Below are positions 7,969-16,573 of a stretch of DNA of 46,232 bases, in pieces (the stretch's first letter is position 1; the number at the start of each line of letters is the position of its first letter). Source of the stretch: Candidatus Nitrosotalea bavarica (GTDB lineage Archaea > Thermoproteota > Nitrososphaeria > Nitrososphaerales > Nitrosopumilaceae); assembly GCF_900167955.1 (NCBI RefSeq), contig NZ_FUYK01000001.1, positions 5,318 through 51,549 on the forward strand, read 5' to 3'. Made by a program: the position numbers and the translations under genes. Under the pieces are notes generated by a model. It worked only from the letters and a program-made list of their open reading frames with translations. It was not told the DNA's origin and did no database searches.

Positions 7969-8574
7969 TTGGCACTTGTAGTATATCTGACATTTGGACC
8001 AGATATCGATAAAATTACAAAACAGACTCCATTAATTATCGATTTAATGTTTGCCCCTTCTTTTGGAATAGGCCTTCTGTATGGTCTTAAAATGACTGAC
8101 AGAGTAATGCAACCTTCCGAATCCCGAAGTCCTCTAAAACGTGCCTTCTTCAAAGGATTCTTATTTTTGTTCATGATGGGTGCAATCTTTACTTCGGTCT
8201 CTTTTGCACTTCACGGGGGTGCGCAACCATCACACAAATCAATTCTTAGTGACGGTTTGATTCCATGGGCAACAGAATTCATTCAAACAAATGGAGGATT
8301 GACATTTCTAATTGTATCAAGCATAACGATAATGGCGGCTGCAACAAAAAGAATTGTTGGAATGGAAGGAATATTTAGTAAATTATTCACATTTGTTGGA
8401 ACATACATCTTCTTCTCCATGCTTGCATTAACTTTTAGTCATACAGATCCTTCACATTCACAAGTTTACCTATATGCATTCTATCAGGCAGGTATTGTAG
8501 GTGGAATATTTTATCAAATGAATAAACTTACCACAAGAGCAAACATGTGGGAAGACTATAACAATGGGTTTTAG
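7969..8574 (+). CDS. Multi-pass membrane protein, unknown function
   Basis: 201 residues with about five hydrophobic segments, including FKGFLFLFMMGAIFTSVSF, LTFLIVSSITIMAAA and FVGTYIFFSMLALTF. The proposed TTG start follows an aaaggaa stretch. The first in-frame ATG (8047) would remove the first hydrophobic segment, so TTG is preferred with caution. The C-terminus (KLTTRANMWEDYNNGF) is polar. No catalytic motif is seen. Its stop overlaps the convergent PEF-CTERM gene by 4 bases. Confidence 0.65.
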   Translation: MALVVYLTFGPDIDKITKQTPLIIDLMFAPSFGIGLLYGLKMTDRVMQPSESRSPLKRAFFKGFLFLFMMGAIFTSVSFALHGGAQPSHKSILSDGLIPWATEFIQTNGGLTFLIVSSITIMAAATKRIVGMEGIFSKLFTFVGTYIFFSMLALTFSHTDPSHSQVYLYAFYQAGIVGGIFYQMNKLTTRANMWEDYNNGF

Positions 8575-9071
8575 AGTTTTCTCAGTCTTGTCGTAAATAG
8601 AACCATTACAATTGATAATACCATTACGAGAGGAGCAATACTTGAGAATTCTGGAAGATATGTGGTTCCTACAACACTTGTTTTAGTCAAACCAGTCTGA
8701 TTAAATTTGAGCATCATAGTAGAGCTGTTCGTACCTGGAATTACTATCACGGAAATTGGTTTTTCATTTTGAGATACGGTCAGAGTTCCCCCAATCAAAT
8801 TATGTGGTATTTCAATTTCAGCAATATTTCCATCGTGAGTACTATTACCAGTAAAAATTAATTCCTTGTTGATTTCGTTAAAAGTAACATTTTTCATATC
8901 ATAGTTTGAGACTGTACTCACATCAAATGTATAATTTCCTGCATTAATTTGCCAGTCCCACTTTATCCCAGGATGATTAAGACCTTCAGGGGCAGGGATT
9001 AGTTGTGCATAAGCTGGTACTGGTAACAAACCCATTAACAATATACACGATAAGAAAATTTGAGTTCTCAA
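8571..9071 (-). CDS. Secreted protein with PEF-CTERM-like C-terminal sorting signal
   Basis: 166 residues. An N-terminal signal peptide (QIFLSCILLMGLLPVPAYA) is followed by a beta-rich domain of about 110 residues and a C-terminal LPEFSS motif, a hydrophobic helix and a basic end (TTRLRKL). That tripartite tail matches the archaeal PEF/PEFG-CTERM signals processed by archaeosortase-type enzymes. Translation apparently starts at TTG, overlapping the L15e stop (TTGA), so the two are coupled. The role is unknown. Confidence 0.72.
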   Translation of the reverse strand: MRTQIFLSCILLMGLLPVPAYAQLIPAPEGLNHPGIKWDWQINAGNYTFDVSTVSNYDMKNVTFNEINKELIFTGNSTHDGNIAEIEIPHNLIGGTLTVSQNEKPISVIVIPGTNSSTMMLKFNQTGLTKTSVVGTTYLPEFSSIAPLVMVLSIVMVLFTTRLRKL

Positions 9072-9526
9072 TTTTTCAAAGTAGCTAGTTTACCACGTAT
9101 CTCTTTGTCTTTTACAATTCTTGGGTGTGATACATCTGCAAGAATTATTTCGTACCAAAGATACAAACCGTCTTGATGAAGATAGTATGAACCAAGTAAA
9201 TTCATGTTAGGAAATCTCTCCAGCACTCTACGTTCTGCAACTCGTTGCATACTAAGCGCTGGTTTTATTCTAAGTACACCAAGGTGTTTTGGTCTTCTTC
9301 CTGCAACTGGCCTTTTCTTGCGCATGTTACCTTTACCCACACGCATTCTGACTACAACAATACCTTGCTTTGCTTTGTATCCTAGTCTTCTAGCCCTTTG
9401 GATCCTACTTGGCCTATCAATACGTACTAGTGCATTTTGTTTTCTCCATTCTACAGCCTTGGCTCTAAGCTCTGGAGAATTTTCTTTCCACATTTTTATC
9501 CAGATCTGATCTTGGATACTAGGCAT
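9068..9526 (-). CDS. rpl15e: 50S ribosomal protein L15e
   Basis: About 152 residues from the ATG at 9526; an in-frame GTG at 9535 would add three. The highly basic sequence has L15e hallmarks: RIDRPSRIQRARRLGYKAKQ, VVRMRVGKGNMRKKRP and RRPKHLGVLRIKPALSMQ. L15e is found in archaea and eukaryotes, where it binds the large-subunit rRNA. This copy is shorter than the 190-residue form I remember from other archaea, mainly at the C-terminus, which I believe is normal for this lineage. Confidence 0.93.
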   Translation of the reverse strand: MPSIQDQIWIKMWKENSPELRAKAVEWRKQNALVRIDRPSRIQRARRLGYKAKQGIVVVRMRVGKGNMRKKRPVAGRRPKHLGVLRIKPALSMQRVAERRVLERFPNMNLLGSYYLHQDGLYLWYEIILADVSHPRIVKDKEIRGKLATLKN

Positions 9527-9612
9527 ACTCGGCACTACAGATTTACCCTTTATATTCTGTTAGAAAATCAGGCGTGCCATAGTCAGTAAACTAGTTCTAG
9601 TTTCAAGGAAGA

Positions 9613-9620
9613 CTATTTAT
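9613..9620 (+). promoter_or_regulatory. TATA-like box supporting the ATG start at 9644
   Basis: ctatttat lies about 27 bases before the ATG at 9644 and only about 15 before the upstream TTG at 9632. The spacing favours the ATG for a leaderless mRNA. Confidence 0.35.
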
Positions 9621-9643
9621 GAAATTGATTTTTGTTATTTTCT

Positions 9644-10273
9644 ATGAGTTGGTCTAGAAATATTCTCATACTAACTATGGTTGTAGTACTATCCATTGGT
9701 TTACAGCAGAGTTCTGCAGTTGCATCTCTTGAGATATCAACCAGCAAACAGGTTTATGAATACAGCGATTTTCTTTCTATAAATTTTCAAGTTTCAGAAT
9801 TGACTGGAAATGATATCATAATACAAATAGTGGATAATTTGGGCAGATCAAGTTCACCAATCAACATACCAATAAGTACACTGAATTACACAAAGATTGC
9901 ACCATTTCCTTTTTACAAGACAACTTTTAGTCCAGGAATGTATCAAATCAATGCAAGATACGGAGAGGACAATGCAACTGTTTCTTTTGACCTAATAGAT
10001 TCTGGCAAAATTGCCATACCAAATGAATTCAAAACTTTGGTCAAGACATGGCAACAAGGATCTCCAACTGATAAAGACTACGCAGGACTAATTCATGAAT
10101 TAATAAATGACAACATCATCAATGGTACAAACTATAATAATCAAACAAATCAGGTGCACATCCCACAGTGGTTCAAGAATAGTGCAAATTTATGGTCAGA
10201 TGATTACACATCAGACAATGAATTTGGTTTGAGCATACAATACTTGATTCAGAAAGGAATTATTGTAATATAG
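9644..10273 (+). CDS. Secreted protein with C-terminal WFK-type thaumarchaeal domain
   Basis: About 209 residues from the ATG at 9644. A signal peptide (ILILTMVVVLSIGLQQ) precedes a beta-sandwich-like domain (ISTSKQVYEYSDFLSINFQV...) resembling the macroglobulin-type beta domains often seen in these surface proteins. The C-terminus carries IPQWFKNSANLWSDDYTSD followed by FGLSIQYLIQKGI, the motif shared with the protein at 40715-41896. It acts outside the membrane; its function is unknown. Confidence 0.75.
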   Translation: MSWSRNILILTMVVVLSIGLQQSSAVASLEISTSKQVYEYSDFLSINFQVSELTGNDIIIQIVDNLGRSSSPINIPISTLNYTKIAPFPFYKTTFSPGMYQINARYGEDNATVSFDLIDSGKIAIPNEFKTLVKTWQQGSPTDKDYAGLIHELINDNIINGTNYNNQTNQVHIPQWFKNSANLWSDDYTSDNEFGLSIQYLIQKGIIVI

Positions 10274-10386
10274 GTTATTTTCAAATAGATGTTTTATTTC
10301 TAGGTCTACAATAGTGTTAGCAGTTACAGAAACAAAAGATATTATCAAAAACAGAAGCGATAGGAAGACAAGTTAAACGAGTCGAA

Positions 10387-11319
10387 CTAGATAACTCCAC
10401 GAAGAATCATTATTATTTTTTCTCCTATAACATTTGCCGCAAGGGTCTGAGCTTCTTTTGTCTGTGCCCCCATATGCGGTGTACATACTACGTTTGAAAG
10501 TGTTGTAAGTTTGTTGCCAACTGCAGGTTCCTTTTCAAATACATCCAATGCAGCACCTGCAAGATTTCCCTCTTTAAGTGCGTTATACAATGCGTCCTCA
10601 TCAATGATTTCGCCCCGAGATGTGTTAATGATATATGCAGTCTTTTTCATCATAGAAAGTCTTTTGGCATTAACTAGATGATGAGTATCATCAGTTAGTG
10701 GAACATGAAATGAAATGAAATCTGCACTTGAGATTAGTGTATCAATATCTGCTTTGATCAATCCCACATCACGTGCAAAATCATCGGCAATTGGCATAAC
10801 GTCAAAACCAATGATATTCATGTTCAATCCTCTTGCAAGTTTTGCAAGTCTTTTCCCTATGTTTCCTAGACCAACAATTCCAAGATATTTTCCAGATAAT
10901 TCAATTCCCATGAGTTCTTTTTTGAGCCATTTGCCATTTCGTATCTCTCGGTCTGCTCTTGGAATTTCTCTTGCCATAGAAAGCATCAATCCTAAAACAA
11001 GCTCTGCTACAGCATTCATTGCTCCCTCTACTGCATTTATGACTCGAATATTTTTTGCCTTGGCCGCATCAACATCAATATTATCAAGACCTACTCCCAC
11101 ACGTGCAATTATTTTACATTGAGTAGCACAATCGATCATTTCTTTGGTAATCTTTGTTCTACTTCTAACTACAATAATATCAAAACTAGAGATTTTTTCT
11201 TTGATTTGATCTGGTGTTATTTCTGGCTCGTATGTAATTTTCAAACCATTTTTTTGTAAAATTTCATTTAGAATGGGAGCTACTTGATCACATATCAAAA
11301 CAGATTGATTCATGGACAT
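10387..11319 (-). CDS. serA: D-3-phosphoglycerate dehydrogenase-type 2-hydroxyacid dehydrogenase
   Basis: A 310-residue NAD-dependent dehydrogenase. It has the Rossmann motif LGIVGLGNIGKRLAKLA, the substrate-binding IARVGVGLDNIDVDAA, the catalytic-region NTSRGEIIDEDAL and the C-terminal CTPHMGAQTKEAQ with the active-site His. It would oxidise 3-phosphoglycerate in serine synthesis. The C-terminal ACT or ASB regulatory domains of long SerA are absent, so feedback control by serine is not expected. Another 2-hydroxyacid substrate cannot be excluded. Confidence 0.85.
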   Translation of the reverse strand: MSMNQSVLICDQVAPILNEILQKNGLKITYEPEITPDQIKEKISSFDIIVVRSRTKITKEMIDCATQCKIIARVGVGLDNIDVDAAKAKNIRVINAVEGAMNAVAELVLGLMLSMAREIPRADREIRNGKWLKKELMGIELSGKYLGIVGLGNIGKRLAKLARGLNMNIIGFDVMPIADDFARDVGLIKADIDTLISSADFISFHVPLTDDTHHLVNAKRLSMMKKTAYIINTSRGEIIDEDALYNALKEGNLAGAALDVFEKEPAVGNKLTTLSNVVCTPHMGAQTKEAQTLAANVIGEKIIMILRGVI

Positions 11320-11391
11320 GAAATGAGACCATCAAGTACAGAATATAATCATTGTGTGAATTAGAAAAACAAAAAGAGAAAAGATGGGGAT

Positions 11392-12729
11392 TTACCCGCT
11401 AATGGATGTCGCAATTTCTGCAGCTCTTGCATCAGTACATTCACAGTGAACTACTTGCTTTTGTGCAATAGAGTTCATACCCAATGGAGGTACTGCGTCA
11501 GATGGGTTTGGCATGTCACCTGGACCATATCCTAAATTGAACGGGTCGCCTGCGACAAATACTGTAGCCGCACCTGTAAAGATTGCTGCATAGTCATGAT
11601 TGACTGCAACATATGCACCTGGACTGTTAAAGACAACATCAACAATTGCATCCTGTGAGCCACCAATCAACCAAGTTTGACTTCCTTGAGCTTCGACATG
11701 GTTTCCTTGTGTTACACGAGCTAGCATACTACCAACAATGTGGAAGAATACTGGCATGTTACCTTGATTTACTACAAAGAGTCTGTAGTGAGTACCAAGA
11801 TCAACAAATAATGGATGTCCTTGATATTGTTTCAAACTATCGGCATTCCAAGGTTGCACTGGGAAGACATTCTTGGTTGGATCACCTTTTATCAGCTTGT
11901 TAATATCTGCGTTAGGTGTGTAACCAAATGCCATACCATTTACAACAGTTTGTGTTGTATTATGAAGGAACATTGCTTGCTGGTTGTAGCTGCCATCTGC
12001 GTTCAAGTACAATTGATTGTACTGTAACACAAATTCTTTTGCTGCAGCTTCATATCTTTGATGTACGATTACAACTTTGCCATTTTGGACATCAGTGTGA
12101 TCTACTATCAATGGATTGTATCCATTCAATGGGTCAACGATTGTTACTCCGTACATGCCGGATAACACATGTTGATCCATTGCACCAAGATTGACTCCTT
12201 CACAGTGATACTTGAATGCACCAGGTACCTCAGCTATGTATGCATAGGTGGAATTGTGACCAACTTTAACAGCTCCAAAGTTTGTTGCACTAAGTTGACC
12301 TGCGTGCATATCTATAGAGTGTCCTGTTGATTCAGTTGATGGAACTGTAAGAGTTACTCTGACAATATCGCCTTGAGTTGCTCTTACAATTGGTCCTGGA
12401 ACTTGACCGTTAAAGGTCAGTGCATAATAGGTTCCGCCTCCCATAATAGGCAAGCTAGTACTTTGAGCTACTAGCTGTACATCTACTAGGTGACGTCCTT
12501 GTGCGACCATAGTATCAACTTGGTCCAACGGTATCTGTGCAAATGCACTTGGCATTTGTAATTGGATACCGCCCATGTCATCGACTGCCTTTGTAGAGAC
12601 CTGTGTTGATACACTAGGTACGCTCTGACTAGATGCAGTCATCTGAGTCTGTGAATATGTGCTTGCGAACAATAATCCTGCTACTGCCACTACTGCGGCA
12701 ATAGACATCATACTGTATCGTCTGTTCAT
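11392..12729 (-). CDS. nirK: NirK-like copper-containing nitrite reductase / multicopper oxidase
   Basis: 445 residues with a signal or anchor helix at 8-25 and a serine/threonine-rich linker, then two cupredoxin domains. All expected copper ligands are visible: type 1 His137, Cys176, His187 and Met192 (FKYHCEGVNLGAMDQHVLSG); type 2 His142, His175 and His378 (VAVNHDYAAI); plus the catalytic Asp140 (HSIDMHA) and His330 (FFHIVG). The pattern is that of NirK, which reduces nitrite to nitric oxide. In ammonia oxidisers NirK-like proteins are tied to ammonia oxidation metabolism, though the exact role is debated. An unusual Cys-containing tail (VVHCECTDARAAEIA) follows the core. It is divergent from the lyase gene. 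Confidence 0.9.
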   Translation of the reverse strand: MNRRYSMMSIAAVVAVAGLLFASTYSQTQMTASSQSVPSVSTQVSTKAVDDMGGIQLQMPSAFAQIPLDQVDTMVAQGRHLVDVQLVAQSTSLPIMGGGTYYALTFNGQVPGPIVRATQGDIVRVTLTVPSTESTGHSIDMHAGQLSATNFGAVKVGHNSTYAYIAEVPGAFKYHCEGVNLGAMDQHVLSGMYGVTIVDPLNGYNPLIVDHTDVQNGKVVIVHQRYEAAAKEFVLQYNQLYLNADGSYNQQAMFLHNTTQTVVNGMAFGYTPNADINKLIKGDPTKNVFPVQPWNADSLKQYQGHPLFVDLGTHYRLFVVNQGNMPVFFHIVGSMLARVTQGNHVEAQGSQTWLIGGSQDAIVDVVFNSPGAYVAVNHDYAAIFTGAATVFVAGDPFNLGYGPGDMPNPSDAVPPLGMNSIAQKQVVHCECTDARAAEIATSISG

Positions 12730-12750
12730 CGTTTCGAATGTTTAAATCTA

Positions 12751-12760
12751 AATATATTAA
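12751..12760 (-). promoter_or_regulatory. TATA-like box for the NirK-like gene
   Basis: The sequence aatatattaa is centred about 26 bases upstream of the ATG (12729) on the minus strand, fitting a strong leaderless promoter. Confidence 0.45.
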
Positions 12761-12816
12761 CTTATTGGGGATTTTCGTAGGAAATTCACAGGTTTTCCCT
12801 ATTTGATAACTTACAA

Positions 12817-14217
12817 ATGCGAATGCATATTAGGAAAATTAATTTTAGTTTTGGCGTGAAGTTTAGAACAGATTCTGATTCTTTAGGCAAAGTAGAAATT
12901 CCAATTGATGCATATTATGGAGCTTTTACAGCTAGAGCCATCAAACAGTACCATGTCACTGGTCAGAGATCTCATCCATATCTCATCATGGCATTTGTTA
13001 TGATCAAAAGATCAGCTGCTGTTGCAAATATGAAAGTAAAGGTACTAGATAAAAAAAGAGGCAATGCAATCATCAAGGCCTGTGATCAAGTTTTGACAGG
13101 AAAACATCTTGATCAATTTGTTGTAGAGGCAATCAACTCTGGTGCTGGAACTGCATTTAATATGAATACGAATGAAGTAATTGCAAACATTGCATTAGAG
13201 AGTATTGGAAAGAAGAAAGGAAATTATGAAGTTATTCATCCAAATGATCATGTAAACATGTCCCAGTCTAGTAATGATACTTTCCCAACTGCCATGCATG
13301 TTGCAATTTTGTTTGATGTAAATCAAGTCATCCCAGCTATCGATGATCTTGTAAAGATATTGATAAAAAAAGCAAAGGAGTTTTCAAGTTATCAAAAAAT
13401 TGGAAGAACCCATTTGATGGACGCACTTCCTGTAACTCTCGGAAGTGAATTTGCCGCATATGCTACTGCAATTGCAAAAGCACGCGATGCAATCTTTGAA
13501 GCAAAAAAAGAATTGGGATACGTTGCATTAGGAGGAACAGCTGTAGGCTCTGGAGCAAACACTCCAAAGGGATACAGAGTCTTGGCAATATCAGAGCTTG
13601 GAAAAATATCAAAGCTTCCACTCAAACCAGAACCAGATATGCAATTTGGACTTGAAAGTAGATTTGCAGTTGTCAAGGTTTCATCTACTCTTAGAAATCT
13701 TGCACTAGAACTTGGACGAATCTCAAACGATATAAGATTAATGGCATCAGGACCAGTTGCAGGTCTATCCGAAATTGGAATTCCTGCAGTTCATGCTGGG
13801 TCTTCAATCATGCCAGGCAAAGTCAATCCATCACTTGCTGAATGTATGAACATGATATGCTTTGACATAATTGGAAAAGATTCTACAGTGGCACTTGCTG
13901 CACAAGCAGGCCAGTTTGAACTCAATGTAATGCTCCCGGTAATGTTAAAGTCAGTTCTAGATTCTATGGACATGCTAAGAAATTTTGTTCCAATATTCTC
14001 AAAGAATTTAGTAGATGGATTGACTGCAAACAAGAAAAAGCTTAGTCAATACATAGAAAATAGTCCAGTCATAGTAACGCTTCTAACTCCAAAGATTGGA
14101 TATCAAGTATCTGCAGACCTCTTCAAAGAATCACTAAAGACAGGAAAAACAATCAGACAACTTGTTATCTCAAAGGGATTGTTGACCGAGAAAGAAGTAA
14201 AGGCGTTACTAGGATAA
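12817..14217 (+). CDS. Fumarase class II / aspartate ammonia-lyase superfamily enzyme
   Basis: 466 residues if started at the ATG at 12817. Homologues typically begin near FRTDSDSLGKVEIP, so the in-frame GTG at 12856 is a good alternative. The superfamily signature GSSIMPGKVNP (near residues 328-338) and HPNDHVNMSQSSNDTFPTAM are clear. The latter resembles fumarase. The segment FNMNTNEVIANIALE, the IGTG/VGSGANTPKGY-like region and the C-terminal LVISKGLLTEKEV look more like aspartase. It could therefore make fumarate from malate or from aspartate. It precedes the methylthiotransferase gene by 3 bases. Confidence 0.8.
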   Translation: MRMHIRKINFSFGVKFRTDSDSLGKVEIPIDAYYGAFTARAIKQYHVTGQRSHPYLIMAFVMIKRSAAVANMKVKVLDKKRGNAIIKACDQVLTGKHLDQFVVEAINSGAGTAFNMNTNEVIANIALESIGKKKGNYEVIHPNDHVNMSQSSNDTFPTAMHVAILFDVNQVIPAIDDLVKILIKKAKEFSSYQKIGRTHLMDALPVTLGSEFAAYATAIAKARDAIFEAKKELGYVALGGTAVGSGANTPKGYRVLAISELGKISKLPLKPEPDMQFGLESRFAVVKVSSTLRNLALELGRISNDIRLMASGPVAGLSEIGIPAVHAGSSIMPGKVNPSLAECMNMICFDIIGKDSTVALAAQAGQFELNVMLPVMLKSVLDSMDMLRNFVPIFSKNLVDGLTANKKKLSQYIENSPVIVTLLTPKIGYQVSADLFKESLKTGKTIRQLVISKGLLTEKEVKALLG

Positions 14218-14220
14218 ACA

Positions 14221-15489
14221 ATGGCAAAGATCTGGGTAGAGGCGTATGGCTGCTCTGCAAGTTTTGCTGATTCGGAGATGATATCAGGTCTTATTGTAAA
14301 TGGAGGACATACTCTTGCAGAAAATGAAAAAAATTCCGACCTGAGTGTTATTGTTACTTGCTCTGTCAAAGATGTAACTGCACATAAAATGGTTCACAGA
14401 ATAAAGAGTTTAAAATCAAGACCGCTTGTTGTTGCAGGCTGCCTTCCTAAAGCAGAACAAGTCACTGTAGAGAAATTTAGCCCAAAAGCAAGTTTACTTG
14501 GACCAAATTCTTTGGGAAAGACCCTGGATGTGATCAATTCCACATTGAAGGGAACAAGAAGAATAGAGATCACCGACACAGATGTTACCAAGATTGGGCT
14601 TCCAAAGGTCAGACTAAACCCAGCTGTAGGAATTATAGAGATAGCAGGTGGTTGTATGAGCGAGTGTACATTTTGCCAAACAAAATTAGCCAAAGGAGAG
14701 TTACAAAGCTACCGACTAGGAGACATTGTAAGACAAGTAAAACATGAGATAGAAGATGGATGTGTAGAAGTATGGCTAACTTCAACAGACAATGGATGTT
14801 ACGGTTTTGATATAGGATCAAGCCTGCCTGAACTAGTACAGAGAGTATCTGAAATAGAGCATAATTTTATGGTCAGAGTTGGAATGATGAATCCAATGTA
14901 CCTTCCACGCATAAAGGACAAACTTTTGGAAAGTTTTGCAAGCGACAAAATCTTCAAGTTTTTGCACATGCCAGTTCAGAGTGGTAGCGACAAAGTTCTA
15001 AAAGAGATGAAAAGGCTACACACTTCCAAGATATTTCGAGAAGTAGATTATGCATTTAGGAACCTATACGACAAGTTTACCATAGCTACCGATATCATAG
15101 TGGGTTTTCCTACTGAGACAGAGGAAGACTTTATCAAAACTGTTGATTTGATAAATGAAACTAGGCCAGATATTGTAAACCTTTCAAGATATAGTGCAAG
15201 GTCTGGTACCAAGGCGTCTCAAATGGAACAGATCGAGGTATCAGAAGTCAAACGCAGAAGCAAGATAGTTTTTGACCTTGCAAAAAATATATCTCAAGAG
15301 AGAAATGAAGAATGGATTGGTTGGGAAGGACAAGTCTTGTTTGATGAGATATCAGATGGCATTACAAAGGGAAGAAATTTTGCATACAAGCAAGTGGTTA
15401 CGGATAACAAAGTCAAACTTGGTGAGAAGATCAAGGTCAAGATAACAAAAGCTATGCCAAATGGCCTTCAAGGCGTTTTAGTGAGCTAA
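14221..15489 (+). CDS. tRNA-N6-threonylcarbamoyladenosine(37) methylthiotransferase (e-MtaB/CDKAL1-type radical SAM)
   Basis: 422 residues in methylthiotransferase domain order. The N-terminal UPF0004 domain has three cluster cysteines (Cys11, Cys47, Cys74). The radical SAM core has GGCMSECTFCQ (Cys145, Cys149, Cys152), and the C-terminus is a TRAM-like RNA-binding domain (from about 360). The YGCSASFADSE start is typical of the archaeal/eukaryotic branch that converts t6A37 to ms2t6A37 in tRNA. It is probably co-transcribed with the upstream lyase. Confidence 0.9.
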   Translation: MAKIWVEAYGCSASFADSEMISGLIVNGGHTLAENEKNSDLSVIVTCSVKDVTAHKMVHRIKSLKSRPLVVAGCLPKAEQVTVEKFSPKASLLGPNSLGKTLDVINSTLKGTRRIEITDTDVTKIGLPKVRLNPAVGIIEIAGGCMSECTFCQTKLAKGELQSYRLGDIVRQVKHEIEDGCVEVWLTSTDNGCYGFDIGSSLPELVQRVSEIEHNFMVRVGMMNPMYLPRIKDKLLESFASDKIFKFLHMPVQSGSDKVLKEMKRLHTSKIFREVDYAFRNLYDKFTIATDIIVGFPTETEEDFIKTVDLINETRPDIVNLSRYSARSGTKASQMEQIEVSEVKRRSKIVFDLAKNISQERNEEWIGWEGQVLFDEISDGITKGRNFAYKQVVTDNKVKLGEKIKVKITKAMPNGLQGVLVS

Positions 15490-15530
15490 ATATTTTAGAT
15501 CCGATCTTGGATCAAAACTAAGCAACAAAG

Positions 15531-15539
15531 TTTTTTAAT
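15531..15539 (+). promoter_or_regulatory. TATA-like / T-rich element before the FtsZ-like gene
   Basis: ttttttaat lies about 30 bases before the ATG at 15565. A short GATCC/GGATC hairpin with a 6-base loop is present at 15498-15513, before this T-run. Together they could instead end transcription of the upstream operon. Both roles are plausible. Confidence 0.35.
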
Positions 15540-15564
15540 CAATTTTGTAAGCAAGAGGAGAGTT

Positions 15565-16518
15565 ATGGAATTTCAAATGAAAGAACCAGTTTTAGTTGTA
15601 GGGTTAGGCGGCGCAGGATGTAAACTTGCTATCAATATCAAGGAAAAACTTGGCTATGACTGCCTTCTGGTAAGCCATGACGCAAGAGATCTAAATCATG
15701 ATGCTTCAAAAATACTGATCAACACAAGTCCAGTCCTAAATCCATCGGCATATCTCATAAGAGGTGTCTCATTTGGTGCAAGAGGTTCCATGGAGGCCAA
15801 GATAAACGGATATTCCACTATAATGATTATTGCCAATTTAGCAGGAAAATCAGGCGCTGCTCTGGCTCCAGTAGTATCTCAAATTGGCAAAGAGTTAGGA
15901 AAAAGCATACTTTCATTTGGAATCATGCCATTCAAGTTTGAAAAAGATAGAATATTCTTCTCAGGAGTTTCCCTAAAGAGACTAAAGGCAAATTCTGATT
16001 GCACTGTAATAATAGACAATGATGCATTACTTGAGAGTAATCCAGACCTTACTCCAGATGCATGCAATGTCATAACAAATTCGGCTCTAGCGCACGTAAT
16101 ATCCACTCTAAAGAACTCATCATTGCCACTTCAAACAAGCATACTTTCAACCAGTAAAGACATCTCAGATATAGAGACATCCCTTAGAGATTCAATCAAG
16201 ATGCTATACGAAGATGTATCAGCAAACAGCATCAAGAAAACTCTAATGTATGTAGTAGGCGGAAACAAGGTTCCAATAGGAATTCTAAATTCAATGGTAA
16301 ATACAATAAGCGGAATTTTCGGAAATGACAGTACTAGAGTTAGCATGTCAGTCACCGCAGGTGAAAATTCCAAAGTTGTTCTACTTACTTCAATTGAAGG
16401 TGAAACACGCTTTGACAGATACGACCCACTTGGTTTCATACCAAAAGAAAATGTTCTTGATTGGGATGAGCCAGATGCAAGTGTAAAGATTGATCTTAAC
16501 TTAGATCAAATAGAATAG
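15565..16518 (+). CDS. Divergent FtsZ-like (tubulin superfamily) protein
   Basis: 317 residues with an FtsZ-like fold order: a first strand and T1-like loop LVVGLGGAGCKLAINI (10-25); the segment LAGKSGAALAPVVSQIGKEL (92-111), which aligns with FtsZ GGGTGTGAAPVIAEIAKE but has lost the GGGTG G-box; GIMPFKFEKD like KPFSFEG; and NVITNSALAHVISTL like the helix before T7. The catalytic NxDxxD loop is not seen (SLPLQTSILSTSKDI there). It is therefore probably a weak or non-GTPase. FtsZ homologues with diverged nucleotide sites are, as I recall, known in this phylum, where division is thought to be by Cdv/ESCRT proteins. Convergent with L31e. Confidence 0.8.
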   Translation: MEFQMKEPVLVVGLGGAGCKLAINIKEKLGYDCLLVSHDARDLNHDASKILINTSPVLNPSAYLIRGVSFGARGSMEAKINGYSTIMIIANLAGKSGAALAPVVSQIGKELGKSILSFGIMPFKFEKDRIFFSGVSLKRLKANSDCTVIIDNDALLESNPDLTPDACNVITNSALAHVISTLKNSSLPLQTSILSTSKDISDIETSLRDSIKMLYEDVSANSIKKTLMYVVGGNKVPIGILNSMVNTISGIFGNDSTRVSMSVTAGENSKVVLLTSIEGETRFDRYDPLGFIPKENVLDWDEPDASVKIDLNLDQIE

Positions 16519-16573
16519 ATTTAAAATTATTTTTAATTTATTACAAATAGAATAAAGTTAGTTTTTTAGAAGT

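Noticed and set aside
7868-7993. N-terminal extension of the small membrane protein up to 7993.
   Set aside because: It would overlap the divergent gene and its promoter; the ATG at 7867 gives a natural membrane-protein N-terminus.
10274-10386. Search for a tRNA or small RNA between the secreted protein and serA.
   Set aside because: No cloverleaf, conserved tRNA boxes or hairpin could be found by reading either strand.
15498-15513. GATCC/GGATC hairpin as a structured RNA or riboswitch.
   Set aside because: The stem is only 5 pairs with no further structure; at most it is a weak terminator element.
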